This document shows positions 8,087-19,800 of a stretch of DNA of 63,983 nt, piece by piece. Position 1 is the stretch's first letter; each line of letters opens with the position of its first letter. A program made the translations under genes and the position numbers. A model generated the notes under the pieces. The model was not told the DNA's origin. It ran no database searches and saw only the letters and a list, made by a program, of their open reading frames with translations. The stretch comes from Deltaproteobacteria bacterium (GTDB taxonomy: Bacteria > Desulfobacterota > Dissulfuribacteria > Dissulfuribacterales > QOAL01). The DNA is taken from assembly GCA_015493475.1 (NCBI GenBank), contig WGDC01000095.1, positions 1 through 63,983 on the forward strand. The letters run 5' to 3'.

Positions 8087-11000
8087 TTATGGCAATATCT
8101 TCACGGCGCAGACCTTGTATTCCGGGGTCAAGGTCTTTGCGTCCACACCGGGGCTGGTAAGGATGTTTGTCAGGGTATCCTGGTGATGAAAGGTCATGAA
8201 CACCACGCCGGGCTTGCTTCTTCCCGTGACCTTGACTCTCGCCTTAACGCGGCCGCGTCTTGATTCCACCTTTACCATGACTCCATCTTCTATATCAAGT
8301 CGTGCAGCGTCCTCTGGATTGATCTCGACAAGTTCCTCTCGACTAATGCGTTCAAAGCCCTCGCAACGCCTTGTCATAGAACCGTTATTGTAGTGTTCGA
8401 GGCATCTTCCTGTAATTAGGACAAAGGGATATTCCTCGTCAGCTTCCTCTTCCGGAATAATATAGGACACAGGCACGAAGGTACCTTTACCCTTTGGAAA
8501 ACTTTCGACATGCAGAAGAGGGGTGCCCGGATGATCACCGTTCGGGCATGGCCATACAACACCGAAGTCTCCGAGCCTGTCGTATGATATGCCTGCATAA
8601 GCGGGCGTAACCGATGAAATCTCGGTCATTATCTGCTCGGGCCCGGTATAAAACATGGGATAACCTGTAGTCTGAGAAACGAGACAAATTATCTCCCAGT
8701 CTGCCTTCGCCTTGCCTGGAGGGTTCATGACCTTGGAAACACGCCTTATCCGGCGCTCACCGCTCGTAAACGTGCCGTCCTTCTCATAGAAACAGGCGGA
8801 GGGTAAGACAACATGTGCGAACCTCGCCGTCTCGGTCAGGAACAGGTCCTGGACCACAACAAAATCCATGGCCTTAAGCGCCTCGTGGACCTTTCCTATA
8901 TTGGACTGGGTCTGGGCCGGATCATACCCCACACAGTATAGGGCCTTGAAGCGGCCCTCTAAGGCCGCATCATACATCTCTGGCTCAAGCAACCCGTCTG
9001 AAACGGGCAAGCTGTTCACTCCCCATGCCTTGGCAAACTTTTCAAGAACCTTCGTATCATCCGTAGGCTGGTAACCAGGGAAGGTATAAGGCAGGGTCCC
9101 CATGTCGCAGGCCCCCTGTACGTTGTTCTGGCCCCTTAAGGGGTCGATGCCCGTATGTGGCCTTCCCACGTGTCCAGTAGCAAGAACTAAGTTGGCAAGG
9201 GCGATGACGCCTGCAGTCCCACCCTTATACTCCGCAACTCCAAGACCGTAAAGGATGAAGGAATTCCTCGAGGCCGCGTATTTCACGGCTGCTGCCCTGA
9301 CCAGTGCCGGTTCAACGTCCGTTATCTGATAAACCTTTTCCGGCGGATAATCCTGCACGTGCTTTTTTATTGCATCAAACTGCTCCGTTCGTTTAGAAAT
9401 GAAATCCTCATTTATAAGGCCTTCTTCGATGATACAGTAAAGCATGGAATTAAGGAGAGGTATATTCCCACCAGGGGCCACCCGGAGCCAAAGCCCCCCC
9501 GGCTGCCTCTCGGCAATGGCTGCTACTTCCGTACGTCTCGGATCGATGACTACGAGATCAGTGCCTTTCTGCGCGGCCTCCTTTACCTTTAGCCCGACGA
9601 TGGGATGAGCCTCTGTAGTGTTTGAGCCACAGATTAACAGGCAGTCCGTGCCAACTATCTGTTCGAAAGGTGTGGTTGCTGCCCCGCTTCCCAGTGTTGC
9701 CAGCAGACCGCTGACAGATGGAGCGTGTCAGACCCGGGCACAGTTGTCCACGTTGTTGGTGCCCCAGCCTGCCCGAGCCAGTTTCTGAAGCAGGTAGTTT
9801 TCCTCGTTGGTACACCGTGAAGAGGCGAGAATACCCATGGAATCTGGGCCAAAGTTGTCCCTGATGCTATTGAACCGGGCTGCAATCACACGGAGCGCCT
9901 CGTCCCAGTCCACTTCCCTGAAGGGTTCATCACAGTTGTCCCTGACCAGGGGCCGCCTAAGCCTCTCTTCGTGCCTGTAGAAGGTGTAGCCGAATCTCCC
10001 CTTTACACATAGCTGTCCATAGTTAGGAGGACGTGACGAATCCGCCTTAACCTCGAGAATGGCCCCAAACTTGGAAACCACGTCGACACTGCACCCCGTG
10101 CCGCAGTAAGTGCATACGCTCTTTACCTTGTAAACCTGTTCAGGGAACATGGGAATAACAAGGTCCTGTTTGGAAAGGGTACCAGTAGGGCAGGCGTCAA
10201 CGCAGGCGCCACAAGAAACGCAGTTGTCATTGAGCTTGATGGACACTTCCTGTATAACTCCCGTGCTGTCGTCCCATTTTACCTCGAGATCGAGCGCGCC
10301 ATACTTGCAGCTTCTTTCGCATCTCGTGCAACCTATGCACTTGTTTGCATCTACAACAATAAAGGGATGGCTCCTGTCAACAGGATACCGCAGCCTCGTG
10401 CGTGCTACATTCGCCTTGACCTTGTACTCGACACAAAGCTCCCTGTAAGTACATTTTGAAAGACCAAGGCATCCGCACTGAAGGCACCTTTTAGCCTCGT
10501 GCAGGGCCATCTCCTCTGAAAAGCCAAGGTTGGCCTCGTCAAAATCCCCGATACGCCTCTCAGGGGGCCGGGAAGGCATAACCTCATTGAGCTGAATGGA
10601 ATAACCGTCGAAATTGTGCATGTCCACGTCTTCGAAACGCTTACCCTTGGTAAAATTGAATCTTGCCTCGGTTATCCCCGCCTTCTCCTTCATGAGGAAC
10701 TCGTGTATGGACTCTGCTGCCCTCCTTCCTCCGGCTACAGCCTGTATGACAGTCCTGGAGCCCGTTGCAGCATCACCCCCGGCGAAAACGCCATCAACAC
10801 TCGTCTTCATGGTGCTTGGGTGGGTCTTGATTGTCTTTCGTGGAGTCAGTTTTATCGATGCCTCGATCTGGCCGAAACTTTGGAAGGTAGGATCCCCTTC
10901 CTGCCCAAGGGCAGAAATGATGGTATCTCCTGTCCAGTAGAGACGAGAACCCGGCATGGGAATCGGATGCCTGATCCCCCTTTCATCGGGTTCATCCAGA

Positions 11001-12202
11001 ATGGTACGGGCCATCTCCACCTTTAACCTGTCCTCATCCTGTGTAATACTTAGAGGAGTGGCCATGAGGAAAAACTGGACGCCCTCTTTTTCCGCCTCTC
11101 CAATCTCGCGCTGGTGGGCAGGAAGCTCAACCCTGGAACGAGGGTATATGACAGTGACGTTTTTGGCGCCAAGACGCCTTGCGCTTCTTGCAGCGTCCAC
11201 CGCAATATCTCCCCCTCCAACAATCAACACTTGCTCACCAACATGGGGCCTGCCGCCTCTGTTGACCTCCTTGAGAAACTTCAGGCCACAAATCGACAAC
11301 TCGGATCCATCTATCTCGAGCCTTTTCTGCCTTGAAAGGCCGGTTGCTATGAAAACGGCCGCAAAGCCCTGATCCCTGAGTTCCTGGATAGTAAAATCCT
11401 GGCCCCACCTCTTCTGAAGTTTTACATGGACTCCGAGATTAAGGATATTTTGTACCTCCTTGTCCACCTCCTTGTTGGGCAGCTTGTAGCCAGGGATGCC
11501 GTACCGCAAAAGCCCTCCGAGCTTCTCCTCCGCCTCGAAAATGGTCACATCATGACCCTGTTTACGAAGAAAGTAGGCACAGGAAAGACCTGCCGGCCCT
11601 CCACCTATGATGGCTACCTTCTTCCCCGTGGGCCTTCCCACAACATCGTCCCTGAAACCGGCTTCCGTTGCGTAATCCGCTACAAACCGCTTCAGATGGT
11701 TTATGGCTATGGGCTCATCAAGGAGTATCCTCCTGCACCTTGTCTCGCAAAAACGCGGGCATACCCTTCCAACCGAGATGGGGAGCGGGTTTTTCTCCTT
11801 AATAAGCATCAGGGCGGCCTTGTATTCTCCCTTGGCTATAAGGTTCACATAACCCTGTACATTTATCCCCCCAGGACAGGTCAGATTGCACGGGGCCCTG
11901 CAATCACCATAGTGACTCTCGGCAAGTATGGAAAGCCGCTCTTTCCTGAAAGCATCAAGGTCCTTCGAATGAACAGTAACAACCTGTCCATCTTCAGCCT
12001 CGGTATTGCACGCTCTGACCCTGCCCCTGCCTTCCACATCCACCATGCACAACAGGCATGGTTTGGGAGAATCGGAACCGTTCTCGAGATGGCAGAGGGT
12101 TGGTATCCTCACTTGCGCTTCCCTTGCCGCCTCGAGAATGGTCTGGCCCTTTTTCGCCGTTATCTCCTTACCGTCTAACGTGATTTTGATTGTGTCAGCC
12201 AT
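8087..12202 (-). CDS. fdhA: Selenocysteine formate dehydrogenase fused to a [2Fe-2S]/flavin NAD(P)-oxidoreductase module
   Basis: The gene is one frame of 1371 codons with an internal UGA at 9730-9728 (codon 825), read as selenocysteine: NNVDNCARV-U-HAPSVSGL matches the active site of Sec-containing molybdenum/tungsten formate dehydrogenases. Domains in order: [2Fe-2S] ferredoxin (about 1-80); cysteine-rich GltD-type domain (about 90-170); FAD and NAD(P) Rossmann motifs KKVAIIGGGPAG (about 195) and QVLIVGGGDIAVDAAR (about 330); two [4Fe-4S] ferredoxin motifs (CIGCTRCERSC, CVSCGACVDAC); a Mo-bis-MGD Fe4S4 motif CTYCGTGC; the catalytic domain and the C-terminal dinucleotide-binding domain. It should interconvert CO2 and formate and exchange electrons with NAD(P)H and/or ferredoxin. 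ATG 12202 follows GGAAAGG; 14 further upstream codons are unsupported. Last gene of the locus, 69 bp after acsE. Confidence 0.95.
9698..9730 (-). promoter_or_regulatory. SECIS element of fdhA
   Basis: Immediately after the UGA (9730-9728), TGTCAGC (9716-9710) pairs with GCTGGCA (9704-9698), seven base pairs with one G-U, around the loop GGTCT. A GGUCU apical loop about 18-22 bases after the UGA is the arrangement of the E. coli fdhF SECIS bound by SelB. Confidence 0.9.
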
Positions 12203-12271
12203 TTGCAACCTTTCCATACAAAAATGGTGGGAATGACCCACCATTTGATAATACCTTTGGAACGCCGAATT

Positions 12272-13162
12272 TTAAAGTTCCAGCCAAGACTCTGAAAAGA
12301 TGGTCTTTCCCATGAGCACACGCGTTGTCTTGTAATATTCCATCTCCTTTTCGGATAGTGTTGACGGGTCGGGCTCGTTGCCATCCATTATATCATGAAC
12401 AATCTTGACAAGCTCCGGACGCTCACCATGGGCCAGCTCGATCAGCTCCTGATCGTAGGCATCCACTATCGCAGACCAGATCCCCACCTTCATTAGCATG
12501 GCGAGGTAAGCCCTGTTAAGGTAAGGACGAAGATGTGCCTCCACGCCGTTGGAAACGTTGGATAACCCCACTGTACTCTTGACGCCGGGAGCTATATCCG
12601 GGAGCATTGCCATGAATTCAAGACCGCTCATGACCTGTTCTGAACCCAGAGTAATGGGAGTGGCGATTGGATCAACGAGTATCTTTTCATTTGGAATGCC
12701 AGCCTCGTTCATCGCCATGGTAAGATCCACTGTCATGGCCGCCCGTTCGTTGGAATCCCTGGGCATCCCGTCTACTCCCCAAAGAAGCCCCACCACAAAA
12801 CAGCCGGTCTCGGCGGCAACCGGAATGAGCTTTTTCATCCTTTCCGGCTGGAGAGATATGGAATTCATCACGTGCTGCCTTGGATTCCTGGCAGCCTTCA
12901 TGCCTTCTATAAGCGCATCGGCATTGGTAGTATCGAGGGAAAGGGGACAGTCGGTCACATCCTCCACTACCTTCACAATCCAGGGCATGAGCTCGGTACC
13001 GTCCTTCCTGGCAGGCCCGATATTGAGATCCAGATAGTCACCTCCAAAGGCCACCTCCTCGTGGGCCATCTCCACGATTGGCCGCGGTTCCCTGGCCCTC
13101 ATGGCATCCCCGGTGCGCTTCCCCATTATGTTAATACTTTCGGCTATACATTGAACGTACAT
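12272..13162 (-). CDS. acsE: Methyltetrahydrofolate:corrinoid/iron-sulfur protein methyltransferase
   Basis: AcsE transfers the methyl group of methyl-THF to the cobalt of the corrinoid Fe-S protein AcsC/AcsD. The 296-residue TIM-barrel (DHPS-like) protein shows INIMGKRTGDAMR at the N terminus, GGDYLDLNIGPARKDG near residue 40, PLSLDTTNADALIEG near residue 73, NSISLQPERM, and VGLSNVSNGV, the pterin-binding segments of the family. The start has GAGGAAGAGAT just before the ATG. It lies between acsC and fdhA on one transcript, 32 bp after acsC. Slightly longer than the approximately 262-residue Moorella enzyme. Confidence 0.95.
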   Translation of the reverse strand: MYVQCIAESINIMGKRTGDAMRAREPRPIVEMAHEEVAFGGDYLDLNIGPARKDGTELMPWIVKVVEDVTDCPLSLDTTNADALIEGMKAARNPRQHVMNSISLQPERMKKLIPVAAETGCFVVGLLWGVDGMPRDSNERAAMTVDLTMAMNEAGIPNEKILVDPIATPITLGSEQVMSGLEFMAMLPDIAPGVKSTVGLSNVSNGVEAHLRPYLNRAYLAMLMKVGIWSAIVDAYDQELIELAHGERPELVKIVHDIMDGNEPDPSTLSEKEMEYYKTTRVLMGKTIFSESWLEL

Positions 13163-13194
13163 ATCTCTTCCTCATCCTTGTATTTGGTGGTCCA

Positions 13195-14550
13195 TCAGCC
13201 TTCCGGCTTCCAGCTCTTAAGATAAGGCGGCAGGTGACTTGCCTCCCTCGGCCCTATCTGTATCTTCCAGTCGGGCAGTTCTTCCTCTAGTTCCCCCTTA
13301 ATCGATGCAAGGTAACCAGGGATAATGAGGCTCCTGTGTTTAACCTTTTCCTCTATGCCACTCTTTTTGACAAACTGCGCAATAAGGTCTGCACTGAACT
13401 TGCCCGCAGCCCAAGCAGTCAGCACTGACAAGCCTTCCGTGTCCTTTATCAGCAGCCATGACGGCACCTTGGAGCCCTCGATCTCGCCGGAAACTATAAA
13501 ATAAGTCAATGAGAAATTACAGGTTATGAGGACAGGAGAATTCTCCTCAGGCCCATTGATAGGATAAATGTCCTCCTGCACAACCATTGGCCTCTGTGGA
13601 TCGGTAAAAATATTCAGGCGCTCAAGTAACAGAGGGAAAAGGATGTCGCCATGATTGTCGGAAAGAACGCAGATACCCGCATACTTGGCTATGAGGACAG
13701 AAGTGATCATAGCCTCTGTCAGGCTGTCCCTGGTCATTTCACAGGGGAAGGTTATGGTCGGAAAACCAAGCGGCTTGTATTTATGCTTTATTGCCGCCCT
13801 CCTGCAAACTACCTGATCTTCAAAGACCGCCTTCATGGTCCTTGCTCCGGTATCAAGGACAAGATCCTTGAGCCCCTCTCCCTGAAGTTTTTCAGAAAGC
13901 TCTGCCGTCTCGCCGATTGTCGCTCCCCTTACGGCGAGGGGACAATCCATCTCCTTGGCCACTGCCGCCATGTTATCAGCGTTAGCCGGCGTTGCGGCAT
14001 AAAGAAGGGGTTTGTGATCCCCGCACGCCTCTGCGCCGCCCTTTAGAATCCCGGCACTTTCACTCATGAGTATGATGGCGGCATCGGGACACTGGCTTCT
14101 AACCCTTTCCAATAGAGAGCTAAACGCCTCCCCGTCTCCGCCCTCATCCTTCACCGCCACAAGATCAGCCTTGAGCTCCACACCCACCCTGTCGTAACGA
14201 AGGGCGCTAAAACGCGACAGGCGTGCCGATACTTCATCGTCATTCATCTCCGTGGTCACCATGACAGACAGCCCGGTTGGATGCTCAAAACGTTTCTCGT
14301 GCCTGTAAAGGCACGTCTCACCACCGACCTCAAACTTGTGTTCTCCGCTCCCCAAGGTGATGGTACGAATAGGAGGGGCACTGGCCTCTCCAACCTTCTC
14401 CTTGACCTCGTCAGAAACGTAGGGACACGCGCCAATATCTTCCTGGCCGGCTGCAACCTTCATGGCGAAAGCCAGGCACGTAGGCACACCGCACTCCCCA
14501 CAGTTCTTCTTGGGAAGCATTTTCAGGATTTCTATCCCTGTCAGACCCAT
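13195..14550 (-). CDS. acsC: Corrinoid/iron-sulfur protein large subunit (gamma)
   Basis: AcsC binds cobalamin and a low-potential [4Fe-4S] cluster and, with AcsD, carries the methyl group from methyl-THF to acetyl-CoA synthase. The 451-residue protein has the N-terminal cluster motif KKNCGECGVPTCLAFA followed by a fourth Cys in IGACPYV (residues 14-42), then a TIM barrel and a C-terminal corrinoid-binding domain (about 330-445). The order acsB-acsC-acsE with 15 and 32 bp gaps indicates one transcript. Length equals that of characterised bacterial homologues. Confidence 0.96.
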   Translation of the reverse strand: MGLTGIEILKMLPKKNCGECGVPTCLAFAMKVAAGQEDIGACPYVSDEVKEKVGEASAPPIRTITLGSGEHKFEVGGETCLYRHEKRFEHPTGLSVMVTTEMNDDEVSARLSRFSALRYDRVGVELKADLVAVKDEGGDGEAFSSLLERVRSQCPDAAIILMSESAGILKGGAEACGDHKPLLYAATPANADNMAAVAKEMDCPLAVRGATIGETAELSEKLQGEGLKDLVLDTGARTMKAVFEDQVVCRRAAIKHKYKPLGFPTITFPCEMTRDSLTEAMITSVLIAKYAGICVLSDNHGDILFPLLLERLNIFTDPQRPMVVQEDIYPINGPEENSPVLITCNFSLTYFIVSGEIEGSKVPSWLLIKDTEGLSVLTAWAAGKFSADLIAQFVKKSGIEEKVKHRSLIIPGYLASIKGELEEELPDWKIQIGPREASHLPPYLKSWKPEG

Positions 14551-14565
14551 GATTTTATTCTCCTC

Positions 14566-16773
14566 TTATACAACGCTTTCCATGGAAAGTGCCGGATGAC
14601 CCTTTTCCTGCAGGAACTTCAAGACCTCGTCTTCAGCTACACCCACTTCCTCGTCTGCTATCAGATCAAGCAAATCGGGCATGCCGAGCTCGTCTGCCCT
14701 CTCCTGTAAACGTTCCCTGAGTTCCTCCTTAAGCATCTTCGGCATCCAGACAACCCTCTTGAGGCCTCCTTCCGCCTTCATAAATTTCCTGGAGCAAATG
14801 TAATGTTTTGAAACACCGAGAAAACCAGGAGTAACCTGCCCGCCGCCCACCATGCCGGCCAAAGTAGTGAACTTCATTCCACTTGGAGTCATGCCCATGT
14901 AATCACGGTTCACTATCATTATCCCGTTACACATGGGAAGCATGGTGGCTATACATTCGAAACAACCGCACGCAGTCATTGGATCCACCATGAGCGAATA
15001 CGCGCTGACCCGTTCCACCTTACCACGGGACGCCTGTTTCACGAACTCGTTAATACCCTCCCACTGCCCGAGGTTTTCATCGAGGCACTTGCCCTTTTCA
15101 ATCGGCTGGTTGGGACCCGTGGGGTTGATCTCGTAAGAGGCCTTGCCGTCAAGCCAATTGTAGGCTCCACACATACCCACTCGTTCAGGAGTAATCACGC
15201 AAACGTGGCTCGGTGCAAAAGACTGGCACAAGGTGCAGGAATAAAAGGTCTCTTCACTCTCGTCTGTCATGGAGCCAAGGCGCTCATCCCTTGCAGCGTA
15301 AACCTGCCTCGCGAGTTCCAGAACCTCCTTGACCTTTTCTTCCTCGGTGTAGATTTTTACCTGGACCTTGTCCACAATGGCTCCAAAATCCTGGTGCAGC
15401 TTACCGTGAAGTATGCGGCCAATGTGCTCGAACTTGAATCCCTTCTCTATGGCGCTCTTTCCCACCCTCAACCACATGATGTTTCTCTGGCCAATGTGCA
15501 TTATCCCCTGGGCGTAATTAATCAGGTGATGGAATTGGCGCTCGAGAATGGGCTCAAAATCCGGCTGCATCTGCCTTCCGGCAACCTCAACAAGGATGGC
15601 CAAGGGAAGCTTGGCACCTCCTTCAACCTCGTCCATCTCAGGACCTTCCACGATCACCTTGCCATCTTCCACCTCGTCCATCTCCTTTGAGACAAGCACT
15701 TCCACGCCGAGTGTCCGTCCACCGCCACACTCAAGGTACAGATCGTCCTTTCGGACACGCTCACCCTCAAAGGCAGGACCGTAAGATACCGGGATATCGA
15801 TCTTGGAAACAGTAACCTTCAGGCCCCTTACCTCTATGGCCTTCTGCACTATCTCGTCGTGGGGCACCTTGCTTACAACGTGCTCGTAGGTACATATACC
15901 AGTGGGCAGCACCTCTGGGATCTCCCAGTCGGAGATGGTTGGAAAACCCCAGTTTATTGCGCCAGCTGCATTGGCGTACCACTCATCGGACACAGGCCCA
16001 AAAGCAATGACAAAGGCGAAGGTGCGATCCTTGTTGTAAAGGAGGTTTGCCTTGTGATCGCCCGGTTTTATGCCTCCGAAGGCGAGGGCCACACGGCAGG
16101 CAAAACCAATGGCGAATACTGCTGACGTGTATGTCGGCCCGAAGGGCACAAGCCTGGTGGACCAGCCTATCTGGATATTTCTCTTCAGCAGTTGATCAGG
16201 GAAATATATACCGTCAGTCTGGTCGTGAAGGAATACATACAGATTTTTCTCCTGGAGCTCCGTGGCTATCGTTTCTGCCTCTTCGGCATCGCTCGGAGCA
16301 CCAAGGATTGCGGCAAATCCCGGGGCCGTTCCGTCCACGAACTCAACGCCCCTTTTCCTGAAGATGATATCGTCAGCAGCACCGAGCCAGTAATTGCCGC
16401 TCGCTGGCGGATCTTCCGTCTTGGTGTAAAACTGGGGATCATCTATGTAGCGGATGGTCTCAAACATCTCCTCAGCAAAAAAGGTGGCCATTCCCGCATC
16501 GAGCGCAGGCGCAAGATAGGGCAGCCATACATTGTCGCTGACCGGGGGTGGGAGGAGCTTCCTACACTCCTGGAAAATTTCCTTCATATCCCCGAGCTGC
16601 TTAACAGGGGCGCCGAGCATACTGTATATGATGGGCAGATAGTAGGCCGTATTGGGGAAGGCTACCTCCTGCTCCGGCCCATGCTTCTTGAGAGCCTCTT
16701 CGTACCTCTCTTCGGCCATATCCACGATCTTGTGGGCACCTCTAATTGCTGCTGAACAGATAATTTTGGACAT
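14566..16773 (-). CDS. acsB: CO-methylating acetyl-CoA synthase
   Basis: AcsB condenses CO from the CODH, the methyl group from the corrinoid protein and CoA into acetyl-CoA at the nickel-containing A-cluster. The 735-residue protein is the full-length bacterial form, including the N-terminal domain that contacts CODH. The A-cluster cysteines are visible as Cys513, Cys516, Cys525 and Cys535 (YSCTLCQSFAPSHVC and GMCGAYNW) and the ACGC pair at 602/604, all in the spacing of the Moorella enzyme. GAGAGGGAGAAAC precedes the ATG. It follows the metF-acsD fusion by 56 bp. Confidence 0.97.
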   Translation of the reverse strand: MSKIICSAAIRGAHKIVDMAEERYEEALKKHGPEQEVAFPNTAYYLPIIYSMLGAPVKQLGDMKEIFQECRKLLPPPVSDNVWLPYLAPALDAGMATFFAEEMFETIRYIDDPQFYTKTEDPPASGNYWLGAADDIIFRKRGVEFVDGTAPGFAAILGAPSDAEEAETIATELQEKNLYVFLHDQTDGIYFPDQLLKRNIQIGWSTRLVPFGPTYTSAVFAIGFACRVALAFGGIKPGDHKANLLYNKDRTFAFVIAFGPVSDEWYANAAGAINWGFPTISDWEIPEVLPTGICTYEHVVSKVPHDEIVQKAIEVRGLKVTVSKIDIPVSYGPAFEGERVRKDDLYLECGGGRTLGVEVLVSKEMDEVEDGKVIVEGPEMDEVEGGAKLPLAILVEVAGRQMQPDFEPILERQFHHLINYAQGIMHIGQRNIMWLRVGKSAIEKGFKFEHIGRILHGKLHQDFGAIVDKVQVKIYTEEEKVKEVLELARQVYAARDERLGSMTDESEETFYSCTLCQSFAPSHVCVITPERVGMCGAYNWLDGKASYEINPTGPNQPIEKGKCLDENLGQWEGINEFVKQASRGKVERVSAYSLMVDPMTACGCFECIATMLPMCNGIMIVNRDYMGMTPSGMKFTTLAGMVGGGQVTPGFLGVSKHYICSRKFMKAEGGLKRVVWMPKMLKEELRERLQERADELGMPDLLDLIADEEVGVAEDEVLKFLQEKGHPALSMESVV

Positions 16774-16829
16774 GTTTCTCCCTCTCTAAATTATATGAAA
16801 AAGTCTCGTTTCCCACCGTATAACCCCAC

Positions 16830-19800
16830 CTACAGCATCCCTTCCACGAGGACATTGGTAAGATTGATGGCCTTGGGATGTCTCATTACTGCCAACTCTC
16901 CACCTGCGAGAAGCAATGTTGATGCGGTGATGGCCTCCATGAGTACTCCTCTTTTTTCCTGATCACCAAGCTCCGCATCGGTTGGCAGTCTCGTCTCCTT
17001 CGCCTTCCACACCTCCCGGCCCAGGTTGCAGATGATTGGAGGCGAAAGCTTTTCGTCCTGCTGGGTAAGCGCGGCAAGCCTTATTCGCTCCATCACCGAA
17101 TAGGTGTATTCAAGTCCGTAGCCAACTGCGCCGATGGACGGATCCATGAGGATGTGATCAAGATGCACGCCGAGATTCTCGAGCAGGATATTAAGCTGCT
17201 TGGCAAGGTTTACGTCTATAGGAGTAGCGGCCACAACCGGGTACTGGAAGGCCATTGCCGTTGCACCGAGGGTACGGTAGTTGGCGTCAGTCAAGGGACC
17301 AATACAAATGTTTCTGTTCTCCACAAGGCTTGTTACCTCACGAAGGGTTTCGGTATCCTTTTCCGCATTACCGCAGCCCCATAGGATTATTGGCACATCC
17401 ACTGCCTCAATAACCTTCCTGGCGACCTGGGCCGCATCCGCCGATGAAACATTAGCCCCGTTAGGATCAGTGGAATCCAAGGAAAGGCATATCGCCTGCG
17501 CGCCAAATTCATTAACACACTTTCTAGCCCATGCCGCTGAATCATTAATTACGTCCGCGTAATGCCTTAGTAGGCACTCCGGCCATTCCCCTGGGGCAGA
17601 ATCGAGAACCTCGAAGGCCGTCCTCGGAAGATTCGGGATTTCACCCTCGAAGGCATAAAACGGCAGGGCGCTCTCTCCTCCAACTGTTATCGCCTTATCT
17701 CCATCACCAATGGTGACACTTTGTATCACACCGCTGCACGGCTCCTTGTAAATCTCCTCCGGAATCCCCCTTGCCCGCTCCTCAAGTGGCGGCTCGTCCT
17801 TTGGAAGCGGAGCCACGTCAAGCTCTATGACACCCTCTCCAGAAGGAGCACTTATCTCGACTTTGGACTCTGACCTTGAAACCTCCTCAGCAGGAGCCTC
17901 CTCGGCTTCCAAGGCGGGAGCCGGTTTCTCTCTATCAGGTTTTTCCACCGCCGGCCCTTGGGTCTTTTCCTCTACCTCTTTATCTTCTTCAGCCGGTGCA
18001 GGCACAGCACCTTCGGCCATAACATCAGGCACGAATATATCCTGACCGTTTTCCGACCGATGGAGACCAGCCCTGGCCTTTTCACAGGCAGGATCAAGCT
18101 CAAGTGCCTTCTGAAACTCCTTCTTTGCGGCTTCATAATCGCCCTTCATCAGGGCGACATTTCCCATGGCGGTAAAACGGATTACCCACTTGCGCTTCCA
18201 TTCTTCCGAATCAATTTCATCAGGACACGGCGGCAACCCCTGAACCTCCTTGGGCTTTACCGCCTTGTCCGCCGCCTCTTTTTCCTTAGCAAGGGCGTTT
18301 CTGGCCTCCTCAAGCCCCTCCTGCGCCTTCTTGTCATCCGGGGCTATCTCAAGTGCCTTTTTAAAGGCCTTCACCGCCTTTCCATAATCCTTTGAATGTA
18401 GGGCGACGCTGCCCTGAGCGACAAGGTTTACTACCTCCTTGGGTCTTTGCGGCTTTTCTTCCACCTCCACGGTTTCCGCCTCCGGAGCCGGAACAACAGC
18501 AGAGACTTCTGCCGCAGGCTCGATCTCCTCAGCCAGATGCCCGCCTTCAGGCGGTGCCTCCATCGTTTGCCTGACGGACGTACTGAACTGAAGCATAAAT
18601 TCGGCCTCAAGAAAACGTCTCACGGCCTCGAACTGCGCGTCACTGAGCCCGAGCACCTCCTTAAGGGCCACAAGCCCCTTATTAAGGGAACTGAGGACCT
18701 GCTGTTCCCTATGGCTCAGGGCGCAGGAAGCACCTGACGTAACCCCTTCACTGCGCACCTGGAGTGCAGGCTGAGTAGTTTCGCCAACCGGCGAACCTCG
18801 CCTCCCGGCTTCAACCACTGTCTCTTTGGCTTTCTGTAGCTCCTTTGTAAGTCTGCCTATTTCAGCCTCCTTGCGGCTTACCATGCTCCTTGCCTCCTCT
18901 ATCTGCTTCTTGAGACCTGAAATCTCAGAGGCAACCTTCTGTTTTTCCTTGGCCAACAAATCCCTGGAGGCATGGGCCTCCGCCTTGACCTTTTCGAGCT
19001 CTCCTTCAAGCTCTATCCTGCCATCTTTCCGTGCCTTTTCAACGGCCTCCTTTATGGAAGAGGCACTTGCAAGAACAGGCTCTCCACCCTGCATTGCCGG
19101 CCTTTCGGAAAGTCCCGCCCTTTTTACTATCTCGGGTACGGCCTCCTCCCACTCTATGGCCATAACATGAATACCGGCGACTCCTGGTATCTCCCTGACA
19201 CGCCTTATTATATCAACGCAGATATCAATCCCCTCCTCCTTCTGATCCTTTGCATCCTGAAGACGCTGGATCACATCGTCCGTCACGTCGAGTCCTGGCA
19301 CAAACTTCTTCATGTACCTCGCCATCCCAAGGGATTTTGGAGGGGTTACGCCGGCAAGTATGAAACACCTTTCATGAACGCCAAGATCCCTGACCATCTC
19401 CATGAACTTCTCAAATTTCTCAATGTTGTAGATAATCTGGGTCTGCACGAAGTCAGCACCGGCATCTGCTTTCTTTGCAAGCCTGACGGGCCGGAACTCA
19501 AAGGGGTCAGCAAATGGATTTGCCGCGCATCCCAGGAAAAGCCTTGGTTCACCCGTCTTTATCTCCTCCCCGCACTGAAATCTCTTATCATCCCTCATGC
19601 CCTTAACCATCTGAAGAAGCTGGATGGAATCCATATCAAATACGCCCTTAGCCTGTGGATGATTTCCAAACTTTTGATGGTCTCCTGTAAGACAAAGGAG
19701 ATTCTTTATTCCCAGGGCAGAAGCACCAAGGATGTCTGCCTGCATACCGATTCTGTTACGATCACGGCAAGTCATCTGCATGATAGGCTCGACCCCTTCG

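Noticed and set aside
9481-9730. fdhA as two separate genes with a start near 9481
   Set aside because: The frame is open on both sides of the UGA, the residues just after it (HAPSVSGL) are catalytic-domain sequence, and a SECIS hairpin follows.
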